Source: JAOUGY01 sp963825585 (GTDB taxonomy: Bacteria > Actinomycetota > Acidimicrobiia > Spongiisociales > ZC4RG35). Taken from it: a DNA stretch of 64,000 nucleotides. Every line of letters begins with the position of its first letter. Within the stretch, counting starts at the first letter, position 1. The stretch lies in NCBI GenBank assembly GCA_963825585.1, contig CAWGTX010000010.1, forward strand, positions 434,001 to 498,000. The letters run 5' to 3'. Shown piece by piece: positions 1 to 7,794 of the stretch. Below the pieces are notes generated by a model that was not told where the DNA came from, did no database searches, and worked only from the letters and a program-made list of their open reading frames with translations. A program made the position numbers and the translations under genes.

Positions 1-452
1 GCGTCGACGAAGCCTCCACTCAGAACAAGGGCAAGTCCCGGCAGCGAGGCAATGATCCAGTTCGTGGGGCTGCCCCGGTCCTCGGCGAGTACCCGTGACT
101 GAAGCAGGAGACCCAGGCCTCTGACCACCACATAGCTGATGGCAAACCACGCCCCGGCTGACCCGTAGGCATCCGGTATCGCTTGAGCGAGGAAAAACGC
201 GGTGGCCGTCGCCCCGAGCGTTATCAACCTGACGGTCGGATGCTCGGTGTCGGCTGGATTGAGGGTCCATGTGAACTGGGTCCAAGCCCACCAAACCAAC
301 CAAAACAACAAAGCAGCGCGACCGACCCCAGACCAAGTCAGACCGTGGATCACGAAAGCCGTGAGCTGGGTGACGGCATAAACGAAGACCAGATCGAAGA
401 ACAGCTCGACGAATGTCGCGCTCTGCCCTTCCTGGGCCCTGAGGCTGGTCAT
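1..452 (-). CDS. Low temperature requirement A (LtrA) family membrane protein, 3'-truncated by window edge
   Basis: Reading the minus strand from an ATG at 452 gives an uninterrupted frame to the left edge. Near the N-terminus it carries 'FVELFFDLVFVYAVTQLT', which matches the hallmark opening helix of the LtrA family of polytopic membrane proteins. Further hydrophobic helices follow ('AALLFWLVWWAW', 'IIASLPGLALVLSGGF'). About 150 residues are visible and family members are usually 350-420, so more than half lies outside the window. Its ATG overlaps the TGA of the upstream marR gene (ATGA), so the two form a translationally coupled operon. The biochemical role of LtrA proteins is poorly known; membrane location is the safe statement. 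Confidence 0.8.
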   Translation of the reverse strand, partial: MTSLRAQEGQSATFVELFFDLVFVYAVTQLTAFVIHGLTWSGVGRAALLFWLVWWAWTQFTWTLNPADTEHPTVRLITLGATATAFFLAQAIPDAYGSAGAWFAISYVVVRGLGLLLQSRVLAEDRGSPTNWIIASLPGLALVLSGGFVD

Positions 453-1048
453 GTGGGAGTTGAGCCTCCGTCGATGACGTCGAACATCGACGCGATCTCA
501 GTCTCTCCTTCGGCTTCGGTGCCGCCCGAAGTGTGATTGGCGGCAAGGATCTTGGTTGTGATGGCGGCCAGGTGGCCGATGTCCCGTTCGGTCAACGCAG
601 AGAAGAGGTGTTGATTCAGGTCTCGCAGGTGTTGGTCCTGGGCGGACTGGTACTTCTCGAGGCCTTGCTGGGTGAGCGTGACTGTGACTGCTCGTTTGTC
701 AGTCGGGTCGGTGGTTCGTCGCACGAGCCCATCGTCTTCGAGGCCGCTCACGACCCGAGACACCCGGCTCTGGCTGAGCGGTGTCCGGCGGCGGAGTTCG
801 GTCATCATCATGGTGTGGTCGGTGGAGAAGACGGCAAGAAACAGCAACACCTCGTATTCGTGGAGGGAGATGCCGTGCTCGGTCTGGAGCGAACGATCGA
901 GGGCCCGGAACACTGAGTCACCAGCGCGGATGAGTCCAAGGAACGCCTTGGCATACTCGGGACGCAGGTACTTGGTTCCGTCGCGGTCGACGGTCACCCC
1001 GACCTGGGAAGGCTCAAGGCTTCTGGCTTGCGGGGCCGGATGGTTCAT
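449..1048 (-). CDS. MarR-family transcriptional regulator
   Basis: A 199-residue protein with a central MarR winged helix. The dimerisation helix region (about 35-60) leads into 'HEYEVLLFLA', the recognition helix 'PLSQSRVSRVVSGLEDDGLV' and the wing 'RRTTDPTDKRAVTVTLT', followed by a C-terminal dimerisation helix. The N- and C-termini extend about 30 residues each beyond a typical MarR, and the tail is acidic and Gly/Thr-rich. It precedes and overlaps the LtrA gene by 4 bp, and is divergent from a small membrane protein gene at 1168. Two matching dyads (ATGC-N4-GCAT) lie 24-57 bp upstream of the start, which suggests autoregulation and control of the divergent operon. The ligand is unknown. 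Confidence 0.85.
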   Translation of the reverse strand: MNHPAPQARSLEPSQVGVTVDRDGTKYLRPEYAKAFLGLIRAGDSVFRALDRSLQTEHGISLHEYEVLLFLAVFSTDHTMMMTELRRRTPLSQSRVSRVVSGLEDDGLVRRTTDPTDKRAVTVTLTQQGLEKYQSAQDQHLRDLNQHLFSALTERDIGHLAAITTKILAANHTSGGTEAEGETEIASMFDVIDGGSTPT

Positions 1049-1071
1049 GGGGTGAGACTACTCCAACTTGC

Positions 1072-1105
1072 ATGCGTCCGCATAGATAGTGTATGCTTCT
1101 GCATA
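1072..1105. promoter_or_regulatory. Putative MarR operator pair
   Basis: Two dyads of identical design occur in the marR/DUF6069 divergent spacer: ATGC-GTCC-GCAT at 1072-1083 and TATGC-TTCT-GCATA at 1092-1105. Their centres are 21 bp apart, about two helical turns, which would put two dimers on one face of the DNA. Position and symmetry make MarR the obvious candidate ligand; binding is inferred. Confidence 0.55.
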
Positions 1106-1167
1106 TACATGGTCCCGCTGAGCACTCGGCGTGTGGCTGGATCCGTCCAGAGAGGAAGACAGCGCTC

Positions 1168-1599
1168 ATGAACTCAGCCATAGCGAAACAGGGAGGAATC
1201 GGACTCATCGTGGCCCTGCATGTGGTCGCCATCACCTACGTCGCAGCCGACGCCGCAAGCGGACCGTTGCTCGTCACCCAACCAGGCGGCGATGCCCCGG
1301 AGGCGATACCCATGGGCTTCGCACTCGGGTTCACGGTGCTCGGTGGCGCAGTCGGGATCGGACTTGCCTTCCTCGCCAACCGAACTGGTCGACCGAGGAT
1401 CACATTGGTGGTCGCCGCCGCGGTGGCGCTGGTCCTCTACGGCATCGTGCCATTCGTGGCCGCCGAAGAGACATCCACGGCGATCTGGCTGAATGCCATG
1501 CACCTTGCCGCCGCAGTACCGATCGTCGGCCTCCTCGCCCGCTCCCTCCCCGACCGCCGAGCGTCCGTGGCGGCCGAATCACTGGCGATCGCACAATGA
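1168..1599 (+). CDS. Small four-helix membrane protein (DUF6069-like)
   Basis: A 143-residue protein starting at ATG 1168, preceded by 'AGAGGAAG' at 1151-1158. A longer upstream frame exists but would run through the MarR operator, so this start is preferred. Four hydrophobic segments are visible: about residues 8-27, 43-65, 72-91 and 98-115. The last contains 'LNAMHLAAAVPIVGLLA', typical of DUF6069-type proteins that often sit beside MarR or TetR regulators. Its stop overlaps the start of the next gene (ATGA), indicating co-translation with the F420-family reductase. No catalytic motif is seen. Confidence 0.7.
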   Translation: MNSAIAKQGGIGLIVALHVVAITYVAADAASGPLLVTQPGGDAPEAIPMGFALGFTVLGGAVGIGLAFLANRTGRPRITLVVAAAVALVLYGIVPFVAAEETSTAIWLNAMHLAAAVPIVGLLARSLPDRRASVAAESLAIAQ

Positions 1600-2039
1600 C
1601 CATCGAGAAGCAACAGGCGGCCGCCATCAACCAGCAGGTCATCGAAGACTTCCGGGCCAACGGTGGCGCCGTTGATGTCGCAATGGGCGGGTTCTTCGTG
1701 GGCAAACCCGTCCTGATCCTGCACACCAAGGGCGCCAAGACCGGCAACCAGCGGCTCAACCCGCTCGTGTACGCAACCCACGACGAGAGCTATGTAGTCG
1801 GCGCAACCAAGGGCGGGGCACCCAACCACCCGGACTGGTTCTTCAATGTGCGGGCGAATCCCGAGGTGACCGTCGAAGTGGGTGCCGACACATTTCCTGC
1901 CAAAGCGATCATCGTCGAAGATGGACCCGACCGCGACGAGCTGTACGGAAAGCTCGTGGCGATCATGGACCAGTTCGCCGAGTACGAGACCAAGACCGAT
2001 CGACGTATTCCCGTGGTCATTCTGGAACGAGCGGACTGA
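1596..2039 (+). CDS. Nitroreductase/F420-dependent quinone reductase family protein (DUF385)
   Basis: A 147-residue protein of the Ddn/DUF385 split-beta-barrel family. Visible landmarks are 'VLILHTKGAKTGNQRLNPL' (the typical LTT.GRKSG.x.R..PL region that contacts deazaflavin phosphate), 'YVVGATKGGAPNHPDWFFN' and 'ANPEVTVEVG'. Family members use F420H2 to reduce quinones, nitro compounds or other enones. The ATG at 1596 overlaps the previous stop, so the gene belongs to the 1168-2039 operon under probable MarR control. The substrate cannot be told from sequence. Confidence 0.85.
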   Translation: MTIEKQQAAAINQQVIEDFRANGGAVDVAMGGFFVGKPVLILHTKGAKTGNQRLNPLVYATHDESYVVGATKGGAPNHPDWFFNVRANPEVTVEVGADTFPAKAIIVEDGPDRDELYGKLVAIMDQFAEYETKTDRRIPVVILERAD

Positions 2040-2342
2040 GTGCGCGTACCGGTCGATCGAGTTGAAGCCGGTCCCGCCCCCGCGAGGGCAAGCCGGCTCC
2101 CCGGCACTCCCATTGTCGCGACTGGGCGGAGGAGAACCAGTTGACAGCGCAGTTGCGAAAGGGCACGGCGGCGCCACTGGCAGTCGGACGGGTCCAGGAT
2201 CACATCAGCTGCGAACCCATCGCCGCCCCGCTTCGTCGACCCCGCCAGGCGGCTTGCGGTCGACAGTCGCCGCCACGGAGCCGGGGGTCCCGAAGCCATC
2301 TGAGATCACGTCACGGACGCAACCGAAACGAAAGGGGCGGCC
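2040..2342. other. Intergenic stretch, no gene seen
   Basis: The 303 bases between the reductase and the oxidoreductase hold only shadow frames. No clear terminator, tRNA or repeat was recognised. An 'AAAGGGG' ribosome-binding site for the next gene ends the stretch. Confidence 0.5.
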
Positions 2343-3326
2343 ATGCGAGCGATAGTCGCATCACGACCAGGCGGGCCCGAGGTTCTCGAGATCATCGAGA
2401 CCGCCGAACCTGAGGTACGACGCGGAGAAGTGAAGATCAGAGTCCGAGCGTTTGGCCTCAACAAAGCCGAGAGCTACTACCGCAGCGGCAACTACGGCAT
2501 CTTCCGGTCAGATCTGGCGTTGGGATACGAAGCAGTCGGCGAGGTCGTCGAGGACTCGAACGGCGTCCTGGCGGTAGGCCAGAGAGTGGCGACAGCGATG
2601 GGCGGCATGATGACCGCTCGTCACGGAGGGTATGCGGACTACATCTCCGTCGATGCGAATAACGTGGTTCCGATCGATAGCCGGTTGGCATTCGAAGAAC
2701 TGGCCGCGCTGCCAGAAGCGTACTTGACGGTCTGGGGCGCGCTCGAGAAGAGTCTGCGGATCGGTCAAGGTCAGACGCTCTTGGTGCGTGGTGCCACATC
2801 CAGCGTCGGCATGGCAGCCGTTACCTACGCCAAGATGCGGGGCCTGACCGTCCTCGCCACAACGCGCCAGTCTCAGGCCACCGAGAAACTGATCTCCATC
2901 GGGGCGGATCATGTTGTCATCGACGACGGAGAGATTCGCGATCGCGTCCGTTCGATCAACCAGCGAGCAGTTGACCATGCCATTGAGGTCGTCGGTGCGG
3001 CAACGCTCCTGGATACGGCAAGCTGCATAAGGCCTTGGGGAGAGGTAGTGGTGGTCGGGTTGCTGGCAGGGCCCCCGGTTCTGAACAACTTGAACCTCAT
3101 GATGGACATACCGAACACGGTGAAACTGAGCTTCTTCAACAGTCAGCTACTCGGTACGGAAGCGCTACCCCTCACCGATTCCCCGCTAGATCTGATCGCC
3201 GAAAAGCTAGCAAGTGGTCACATTCCAAGCGCTTTGGCCAAGGTCTACCCATTTGAGGACATCCAAGAAGCGCATCGTCTGCTGGACAGCGGAAACGCCG
3301 GGGGCAAGATCGTAGTGAGATCATGA
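2343..3326 (+). CDS. Zinc-independent quinone oxidoreductase / MDR-family NADP-dependent alcohol dehydrogenase
   Basis: A 327-residue medium-chain dehydrogenase/reductase. The N-terminal GroES-like domain begins 'MRAIVASRPGGPEVLEI' and continues with 'ALGYEAVGEV'. The catalytic-zinc Cys/His set and the structural-zinc cysteines of true alcohol dehydrogenases are missing, as in quinone oxidoreductases. The nucleotide-binding segment is 'LVRGATSSVGMAAVTYAK' followed by 'LATTR', suggesting NADPH use. The C-terminus 'AHRLLDSGNAGGKIVV' is typical. The start ATG at 2343 has 'AAAGGGG' upstream. It is a single gene with no apparent operon partner. Confidence 0.85.
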   Translation: MRAIVASRPGGPEVLEIIETAEPEVRRGEVKIRVRAFGLNKAESYYRSGNYGIFRSDLALGYEAVGEVVEDSNGVLAVGQRVATAMGGMMTARHGGYADYISVDANNVVPIDSRLAFEELAALPEAYLTVWGALEKSLRIGQGQTLLVRGATSSVGMAAVTYAKMRGLTVLATTRQSQATEKLISIGADHVVIDDGEIRDRVRSINQRAVDHAIEVVGAATLLDTASCIRPWGEVVVVGLLAGPPVLNNLNLMMDIPNTVKLSFFNSQLLGTEALPLTDSPLDLIAEKLASGHIPSALAKVYPFEDIQEAHRLLDSGNAGGKIVVRS

Positions 3327-3614
3327 ATCCCGCTCCAATGTCAACGCCGGATCAATTCTGCGCGGTGTGCGCCGGTCGAATTCCGCGGCGGCCAAGATGG
3401 TTGTCGTGGCGGCGGTCACCTCCTGCTGCTTGCCTCTGAGCCGGTAACTGTCGCCTTTGAGGACGGAGACGTGGCCGTCGTGGCCGTTCCAGTGCTGGTG
3501 TGGTGGGCTGAGAGCGGCTCGGACTGCGCTACGACTTCCCGCTGACGGGCTCGACAATGTCCTGTCGAGACATGTGATGCTCGCCATGGACGACGTTCGA
3601 GTGCTGTAGACGCA

Positions 3615-3930
3615 CCTGCCGAACCAGGATCGCCGACCACGATCGCGGCAGCGATCTGATCAACCTGCCAGAACGTGAACTACCACTTGAGGGCGGTGAA
3701 GGCCCGTGGCCTCGTCGAGGCGGCGTCCGAACGCAAGTGGGGAGTCATCACCGAGCGGTTCATCCGCGGTGCCGCACGCCACTTCGTTGTCGCGCCCGAC
3801 GTGTTGCACAGCGAAGCCATCCATCCGGAGGAGCAGGCCGACCGTCTCAGCCGAGTATCTGACCGCGCTCCAGGTCGACCACTTGGCCGCCGTCACGGGC
3901 ACCCGCACCATCCGATAGGTTTCGTCCTGC
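3615..3930 (+). pseudogene. Decayed ArsR/HTH_20-type winged-helix fragment
   Basis: On the plus strand the translation 'NYHLRAVKARGLVEA' followed by 'TERFIRGAARHFVVAP' closely resembles the second half of ArsR-like winged helices (recognition helix, wing and the conserved 'TER..RATAR.Y.V' segment). An in-frame stop lies just upstream (about 3658), and the downstream similarity ('AEYLTALQVDHLAAV') is in another frame, so the gene is broken. It lies in a stretch that otherwise has no intact gene and leads into the frameshifted integrase, consistent with the decayed end of a mobile element. Assignment is from motif recognition only. Confidence 0.45.
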
Positions 3931-3992
3931 CCGAGACCGGCCAACAGCTTGCGGTCAATCCTTGACAGCACGCCACGGTCGAGATCCATCAT
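3862..3992 (-). pseudogene. N-terminal fragment of an unknown conserved-looking protein
   Basis: On the minus strand an ATG near 3992 opens a frame reading 'MMDLDRGVLSRIDRKLLAGL' and 'YRMVRVPVTAAKWSTWS', after which it runs antisense to the ArsR-like fragment and loses any protein-like character. I cannot name the family; the N-terminal part looks like an actinobacterial small DNA-associated protein rather than random translation. A perfect 22-bp palindrome sits only 7 bp upstream of the start, which supports a once-regulated gene. The frame is truncated at about residue 45. Confidence 0.3.
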
Positions 3993-3998
3993 GACCTC

Positions 3999-4020
3999 CG
4001 GTGTCTACATGTAGACACCG
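3999..4020. promoter_or_regulatory. Perfect 22-bp palindrome, probable operator
   Basis: Positions 3999-4020 are a perfect inverted repeat with half-site CGGTGTCTACA and a central TGTAGACACCG. It lies immediately upstream of the truncated minus-strand reading frame. The TACA/TGTA core resembles BlaI- or GntR-like operators, but no matching regulator is identified here. Confidence 0.5.
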
Positions 4021-4587
4021 AGCAACTTGTTGCACGTGCGTGTGGGACTGACAGGGTGCGGTGCGCGATTCGCGTGTGGACCCGGATTCGGGTACGACGT
4101 GGTTCGGTCCCTGAGCCGACGGCGCGGTTCTTCTCAGTGTCATGCTGTTCGTGCATCTGAACTTCCCGTCTGATCGGAGTGTTGGCAGTCGTCGTCCATC
4201 GTCGAGGTCATGCCATCTCCTCGTTGGCCGCCTGATGAGCTCGGCGAGTGCCGACTCTTGTGTGCGAGACGCCATCGCAGCAGCTGACCGGGCTGTCGAT
4301 GTCGGGTGCGTCCCCAGGTCAGGGCCGCCGGCCGCGCCCTGTCGAAATCCGGTGGCTAGTACTCCATAGGCGCCAGCAGACTCCTGAACCCCGTCAGCAG
4401 AGTGTCGAGCACCCTGTCAACGCGAATCCCCTCGCCGCACACCCGCCACCTGAAAGCGCTCACGAATTGGGCCTCTGACCAGGCGAAACAGGGTCAATGG
4501 CATCGGAATGACATTCGGATGACAGGGTGCCATCGCATCGTCGGAAGTAACCGCACCGAGTCACCTACCGGACGATGGATCAAGCGT
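4021..4587. other. Gene-poor flank of the decayed element
   Basis: No frame in these 567 bases shows protein-family features. The DNA lies between the palindrome and the start of the disrupted integrase and probably represents eroded element sequence. Confidence 0.4.
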
Positions 4588-5806
4588 ATGGCCCACATCG
4601 AGAAACGACCCGACCGCCGCAAACCCTGGCGAGTCCGCTACCGGGACCCGCTCGGTCGGGAACGATCGAGGAGCTTCACACGCAAAACCGACGCCGACCG
4701 GTTCATGGCCACCGTCCAGGCCGACCTCATCCGCGGCGACTGGACCGACCCCCGCCTCTCGCAGATCACCGTCGACGAATGGGCCGAACGGTGGCTCCAC
4801 ACCAAATCGCATCTCAAACCGAAGACCCTCGCCGGCTATCGATCGAACCTGCCGCGCCCACGTCATGACGGCCTTCGGTCGCTACCAGCTGCGCCACATC
4901 GACCGAATGGCGGTCGAAGAGTGGATCGCCGATCTCCAGGCGACAGGCCTCGGACCGTCCGGGATCCGTCAGGCCCGCCAGGTGCTCAACAGCATGCTCA
5001 CCCTCGCCGTCGACGCCGGCTACCTGGCCACCAACCCGGTCGAAGCAGTCCGCACCCCTCGACTACCCGAACCACAGATGCTGTTCCTCGACGCCGATCA
5101 GGTGGAGCGGCTTGCCAACACGATCCAGGAACCCTACGGCACCCTCGTCTACCTCCTCGCCTACGGAGGGCTCCGGTGGGGAGAAGCCGCCGCCCTCCGA
5201 CGAGGACGATGCGACCTCATCCGGTCCCGAATCCGTGTTGCCGAGTCGGTGTCCGAAGCCGGAGGCGAACTCCACTTCGGCCCCACCAAAAACCACCGCA
5301 GCCGAATCGTCGGCACCCCCGGATTCCTTCGCGACCTCCTCGACAAACACCTCGACCAACACGTGCCCGACGACCCCGACGCACTGGTGTTCACCTCACC
5401 GCAAGGTGCGCCACTTCGCAACAGCAACTTCCGACGCCAGGTCTGGTACACCGCAGTCGAGCAAGCCGGACTCCCCGAAGGTCTTAGGATCCACGACCTC
5501 CGCCACACCTGCGCCAGCCTGCTGATAGCCGCCGGCGCCAACCCGAAAGCGGTCCAGGCCCACCTCGGTCACTCGTCGATCTCGGTGACGATGGACCGCT
5601 ACACCCACCTCTTCCCATCCGATGTCGACGACCTCATCAAACGGCTCACTGACATCCGGGCTCGAAGTCTCGCGGCCCAGCCGCGGCCCAGAGACCGGTC
5701 ACGCGGGAATCGAACTCGGTGGAAGATGACAGAGAACCCCCGCTCACGCAGGGGTTTCGCTCAGCACGCCCGGAGGGACTTGAACCCCCAACCTCCTGAT
5801 CCGTAG
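4588..5806 (+). pseudogene. Tyrosine-recombinase phage/ICE-type integrase, frameshifted
   Basis: The N-terminal part (from ATG 4588, 'MAHIEKRPDRRKPWRVRYRD') contains an arm-binding/AP2-like domain and a SAM-like core-binding start ('TVDEWAERWL'). At about 4852-4855 one extra C shifts the frame; the protein then continues as 'RAHVMTAFGRYQLRHIDR' to the end. The catalytic set of the second half is complete: Arg in 'YGGLRWGEAAAL', Lys in 'FGPTKNHRSR', 'HDLRHT', 'LGHSS' and Tyr in 'MDRYTHLF'. The frame runs into the antisense of tRNA-Arg, as is usual for integrases whose attachment site is the tRNA 3' end. Either the element is immobile or the base is a consensus error. Confidence 0.85.
5734..5759 (-). 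terminator. Weak hairpin downstream of tRNA-Arg
   Basis: AACCCC at 5735-5740 pairs with GGGGTT at 5751-5756 across a 10-nt loop, just 3' of tRNA-Arg on the minus strand. There is no clear T-run, so this is only a candidate terminator. Confidence 0.3.
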
Positions 5807-5838
5807 TCAGACGCTCTATCCAATTGAGCTACGGGCGC
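5765..5838 (-). tRNA. tRNA-Arg(ACG)
   Basis: The minus strand folds as a cloverleaf. The 5' acceptor strand is GCGCCCG, the D-arm is GCTC..GAGC, and the anticodon arm has the loop CTACGGA (anticodon ACG). The T-arm contains GGTTCAAGTC and the 3' acceptor strand is CGGGCGT. ACG is read as ICG after deamination by TadA, whose gene is at 10350. The 3' end overlaps the disrupted integrase and is the likely attB. Confidence 0.93.
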
Positions 5839-6011
5839 TCGGGCGACACACACGCCGAGGCGAAGTCGTGTCGAGGCCAAGGCTAGCTGTCGAGTGGCGT
5901 GTGGAAAACCCGAATGCGTGACTAGTGCCCCGGCGTATGTTTCGGATGTGCCTGCGTGGCGAGACGTGCTGGGACCGATGCAGTTGAGGTACTACCCAAT
6001 GGAATGAGCAG

Positions 6012-7589
6012 ATGAGAGTCCACCCTTCCCGAATCGCCCTGCCGATGCTGGCAGCGTTCGCCGCCGTCTTCACGTCGGCGATGCCGGCCACCGCTGAGAC
6101 GAGTGCCGGCGGATCGGTCACGTACGCTACGACCGGAGCAGTCCTGACGACGGCCTCCGAGGTGTGGGGCGACGACTTCGCGTTCATCGAAGCCGAGGCG
6201 GGCTGGGACGACGCCGACCTGCTCCCCGAGGTCGACACCCGCAAGTTCTTCGGCTCGCTCCTTGCTGTGCATGAGCAGATCGGCATGACCGGTGTCCACG
6301 CCTCTGGACGCGGCATCGACATCGCCATGATCGACACCGGCGTGGTTCCCGTCGACGGCCTCGACACCCACGGTCGGGTGATCAACGGACCGGACCTCTC
6401 CTTCGAGTCCCAAGACGCCGACCTTCGGTATCTCGACACCTTCGGCCACGGCACGCACATGGCGGGGATCATGGTGTCGGACGCTCGTGACGTTCCCGGC
6501 ATCGCCCCCGGCGCCCGTCTCGTCAACGTGAAAGTGGCTCCGTACAACGGTGCCGTCGACGTCACCCAGATCCTGGCCGCCATCGACTGGGTGGTCCAGA
6601 ACCGCAACGCCAACGGGCTCAACATCCGGGTGCTCAACCTGTCCTACGGCACCGACTCGCTCAGCAGGGCGAACGAGGACCTGATTGCCTACGCCGTGGA
6701 ACAGGCATGGCGGTCCGGCATCGTGGTGGTGGTCGCCGGAGGCAACGACGGGAACCACCGTCGGCTGACCAGCCCCGCCTACAACCCCTACGTGATCGCC
6801 GTCGGTGCGGTCGACGGATCTCTCATCGACACCGATCTGAATCCGATCCCCGAGTTCTCCAACTGCGGTACCTCCCGTCGCCCGGTAGATCTGGTGGCGC
6901 CCGGCCGCTCCATCATGAGCCTGCGGGACCCCGGCTCGTTCGCCGACGTCAATCATCCGGAAGCCCGCTCGGAAGACGGGCGCCGATTCGTGGGTAGCGG
7001 CAGCTCCCAGGCAGCCGCCGTGGTGTCGGGCGCAGTCGCCGTCCTGCTCGAGTCACGACCAAAGCTCACCCCCGATCAGGTGAAGAACGTGCTCACACGT
7101 TCCGCCACTCCGCTGCCGGCAGCGCTATCCAACTGCGACGGCGCCGGTCTCCTCGACGTGGGCGCAGCAGTCGCAACTTCTCCCCGGCGCGCCGGCCAGT
7201 GGCACCACGCAGCTACCGCGGCGGGCACCCTCGATGCCTCCCGCGGGTCACACCGGCTGTCGCTGGGCGGACGCGAGCTCTCCGGGGAGATCGACATCTT
7301 CGGCAACCCGTTCGACGCCACCGTCTGGGCCGGGAGCTCCGCAACCGGCACCGCATGGAACGACGGATGGTGGAATGGCACCCAGATCACCGGCACGGGG
7401 TTCACACAGGCCTCGTGGGCCGGTCCCGCCTGGTCGGGAGTGTCGTGGAGCGGCGTCTCGTGGAGCGGCGTCTCCTGGTCGGGAGTGTCGTGGAGCGGCG
7501 TCTCGTGGAGCGGCGTGTCCTGGTCGGGAGGAACCTGGAGCGGCGTGTCGTGGAGCGGCGTCTCGTGGAGCGACGCAGCGTGGAACTGA
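6012..7589 (+). CDS. Secreted S8 (subtilisin-like) serine protease with C-terminal WSGVS repeats
   Basis: A 525-residue protein starting with a Sec signal peptide (basic start, hydrophobic 10-22, cleavage near 'MPATAETS'). The catalytic triad of peptidase S8 is visible: Asp in 'IDIAMIDTGV' (about 112), His in 'FGHGTHMAG' (about 154) and Ser in 'GSGSSQAAAVVSGAVAVLL' (about 331). After the catalytic domain (about 90-390) comes a linker and then about 85 Trp/Ser/Gly-rich residues ending in roughly ten WSGVS-type pentads. Such tails may bind the cell surface or glycans, but this is unproven. The gene stands alone between tRNA-Arg and tRNA-Ser(GCT). Extracellular proteolysis is inferred. Confidence 0.9.
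   Translation: MRVHPSRIALPMLAAFAAVFTSAMPATAETSAGGSVTYATTGAVLTTASEVWGDDFAFIEAEAGWDDADLLPEVDTRKFFGSLLAVHEQIGMTGVHASGRGIDIAMIDTGVVPVDGLDTHGRVINGPDLSFESQDADLRYLDTFGHGTHMAGIMVSDARDVPGIAPGARLVNVKVAPYNGAVDVTQILAAIDWVVQNRNANGLNIRVLNLSYGTDSLSRANEDLIAYAVEQAWRSGIVVVVAGGNDGNHRRLTSPAYNPYVIAVGAVDGSLIDTDLNPIPEFSNCGTSRRPVDLVAPGRSIMSLRDPGSFADVNHPEARSEDGRRFVGSGSSQAAAVVSGAVAVLLESRPKLTPDQVKNVLTRSATPLPAALSNCDGAGLLDVGAAVATSPRRAGQWHHAATAAGTLDASRGSHRLSLGGRELSGEIDIFGNPFDATVWAGSSATGTAWNDGWWNGTQITGTGFTQASWAGPAWSGVSWSGVSWSGVSWSGVSWSGVSWSGVSWSGGTWSGVSWSGVSWSDAAWN
7431..7574 (+). repeat. 15-bp coding tandem repeat encoding WSGVS pentads
   Basis: Within the S8 protease gene the 15-bp unit TGGAGCGGCGTCTCG, and synonymous versions using TGGTCGGGAGTGTCC/TCG, recurs about ten times. 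Synonymous variants alternate in blocks, which suggests duplication of multi-unit segments. The array should be length-variable between strains. Confidence 0.85.
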
Positions 7590-7592
7590 AAG

Positions 7593-7651
7593 AGCTGCCA
7601 GCTGCCAGCTGCCAGCTTCCAGCTATCAGCCGGAGCTGGCAGCTGGCAGCT
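7593..7651. repeat. Heptamer array forming an 18-bp inverted repeat
   Basis: AGCTGCC heptamers at 7593-7620 face the inverted AGCTGGC heptamers at 7634-7651. The 18-bp arms 7593-7610 and 7634-7651 are exact reverse complements. The structure lies between the convergent S8 protease gene and tRNA-Ser(GCT), so it may also act as a terminator. Confidence 0.75.
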
Positions 7652-7658
7652 TCTCTTG

Positions 7659-7748
7659 CGGAGAGAGAGGGATTTGAACCCTCGAGGAGGCCTATAACCC
7701 CCTACTCGCTTAGCAGGCGAGCGCCTTTGACCACTCGGCCATCTCTCC
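7659..7748 (-). tRNA. tRNA-Ser(GCT)
   Basis: A class II cloverleaf on the minus strand: 5' GGAGAGA, anticodon loop CTGCTAA (GCT), long variable arm, T-loop GGTTCAAATC and 3' TCTCTCC with discriminator G. It reads AGY serine codons. It is the first of four serine tRNAs in 2.7 kb. Confidence 0.95.
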
Positions 7749-7794
7749 AGATGGTTCCCCACCTCGGGTGGGGACATCACAGTACCCGATGCGG

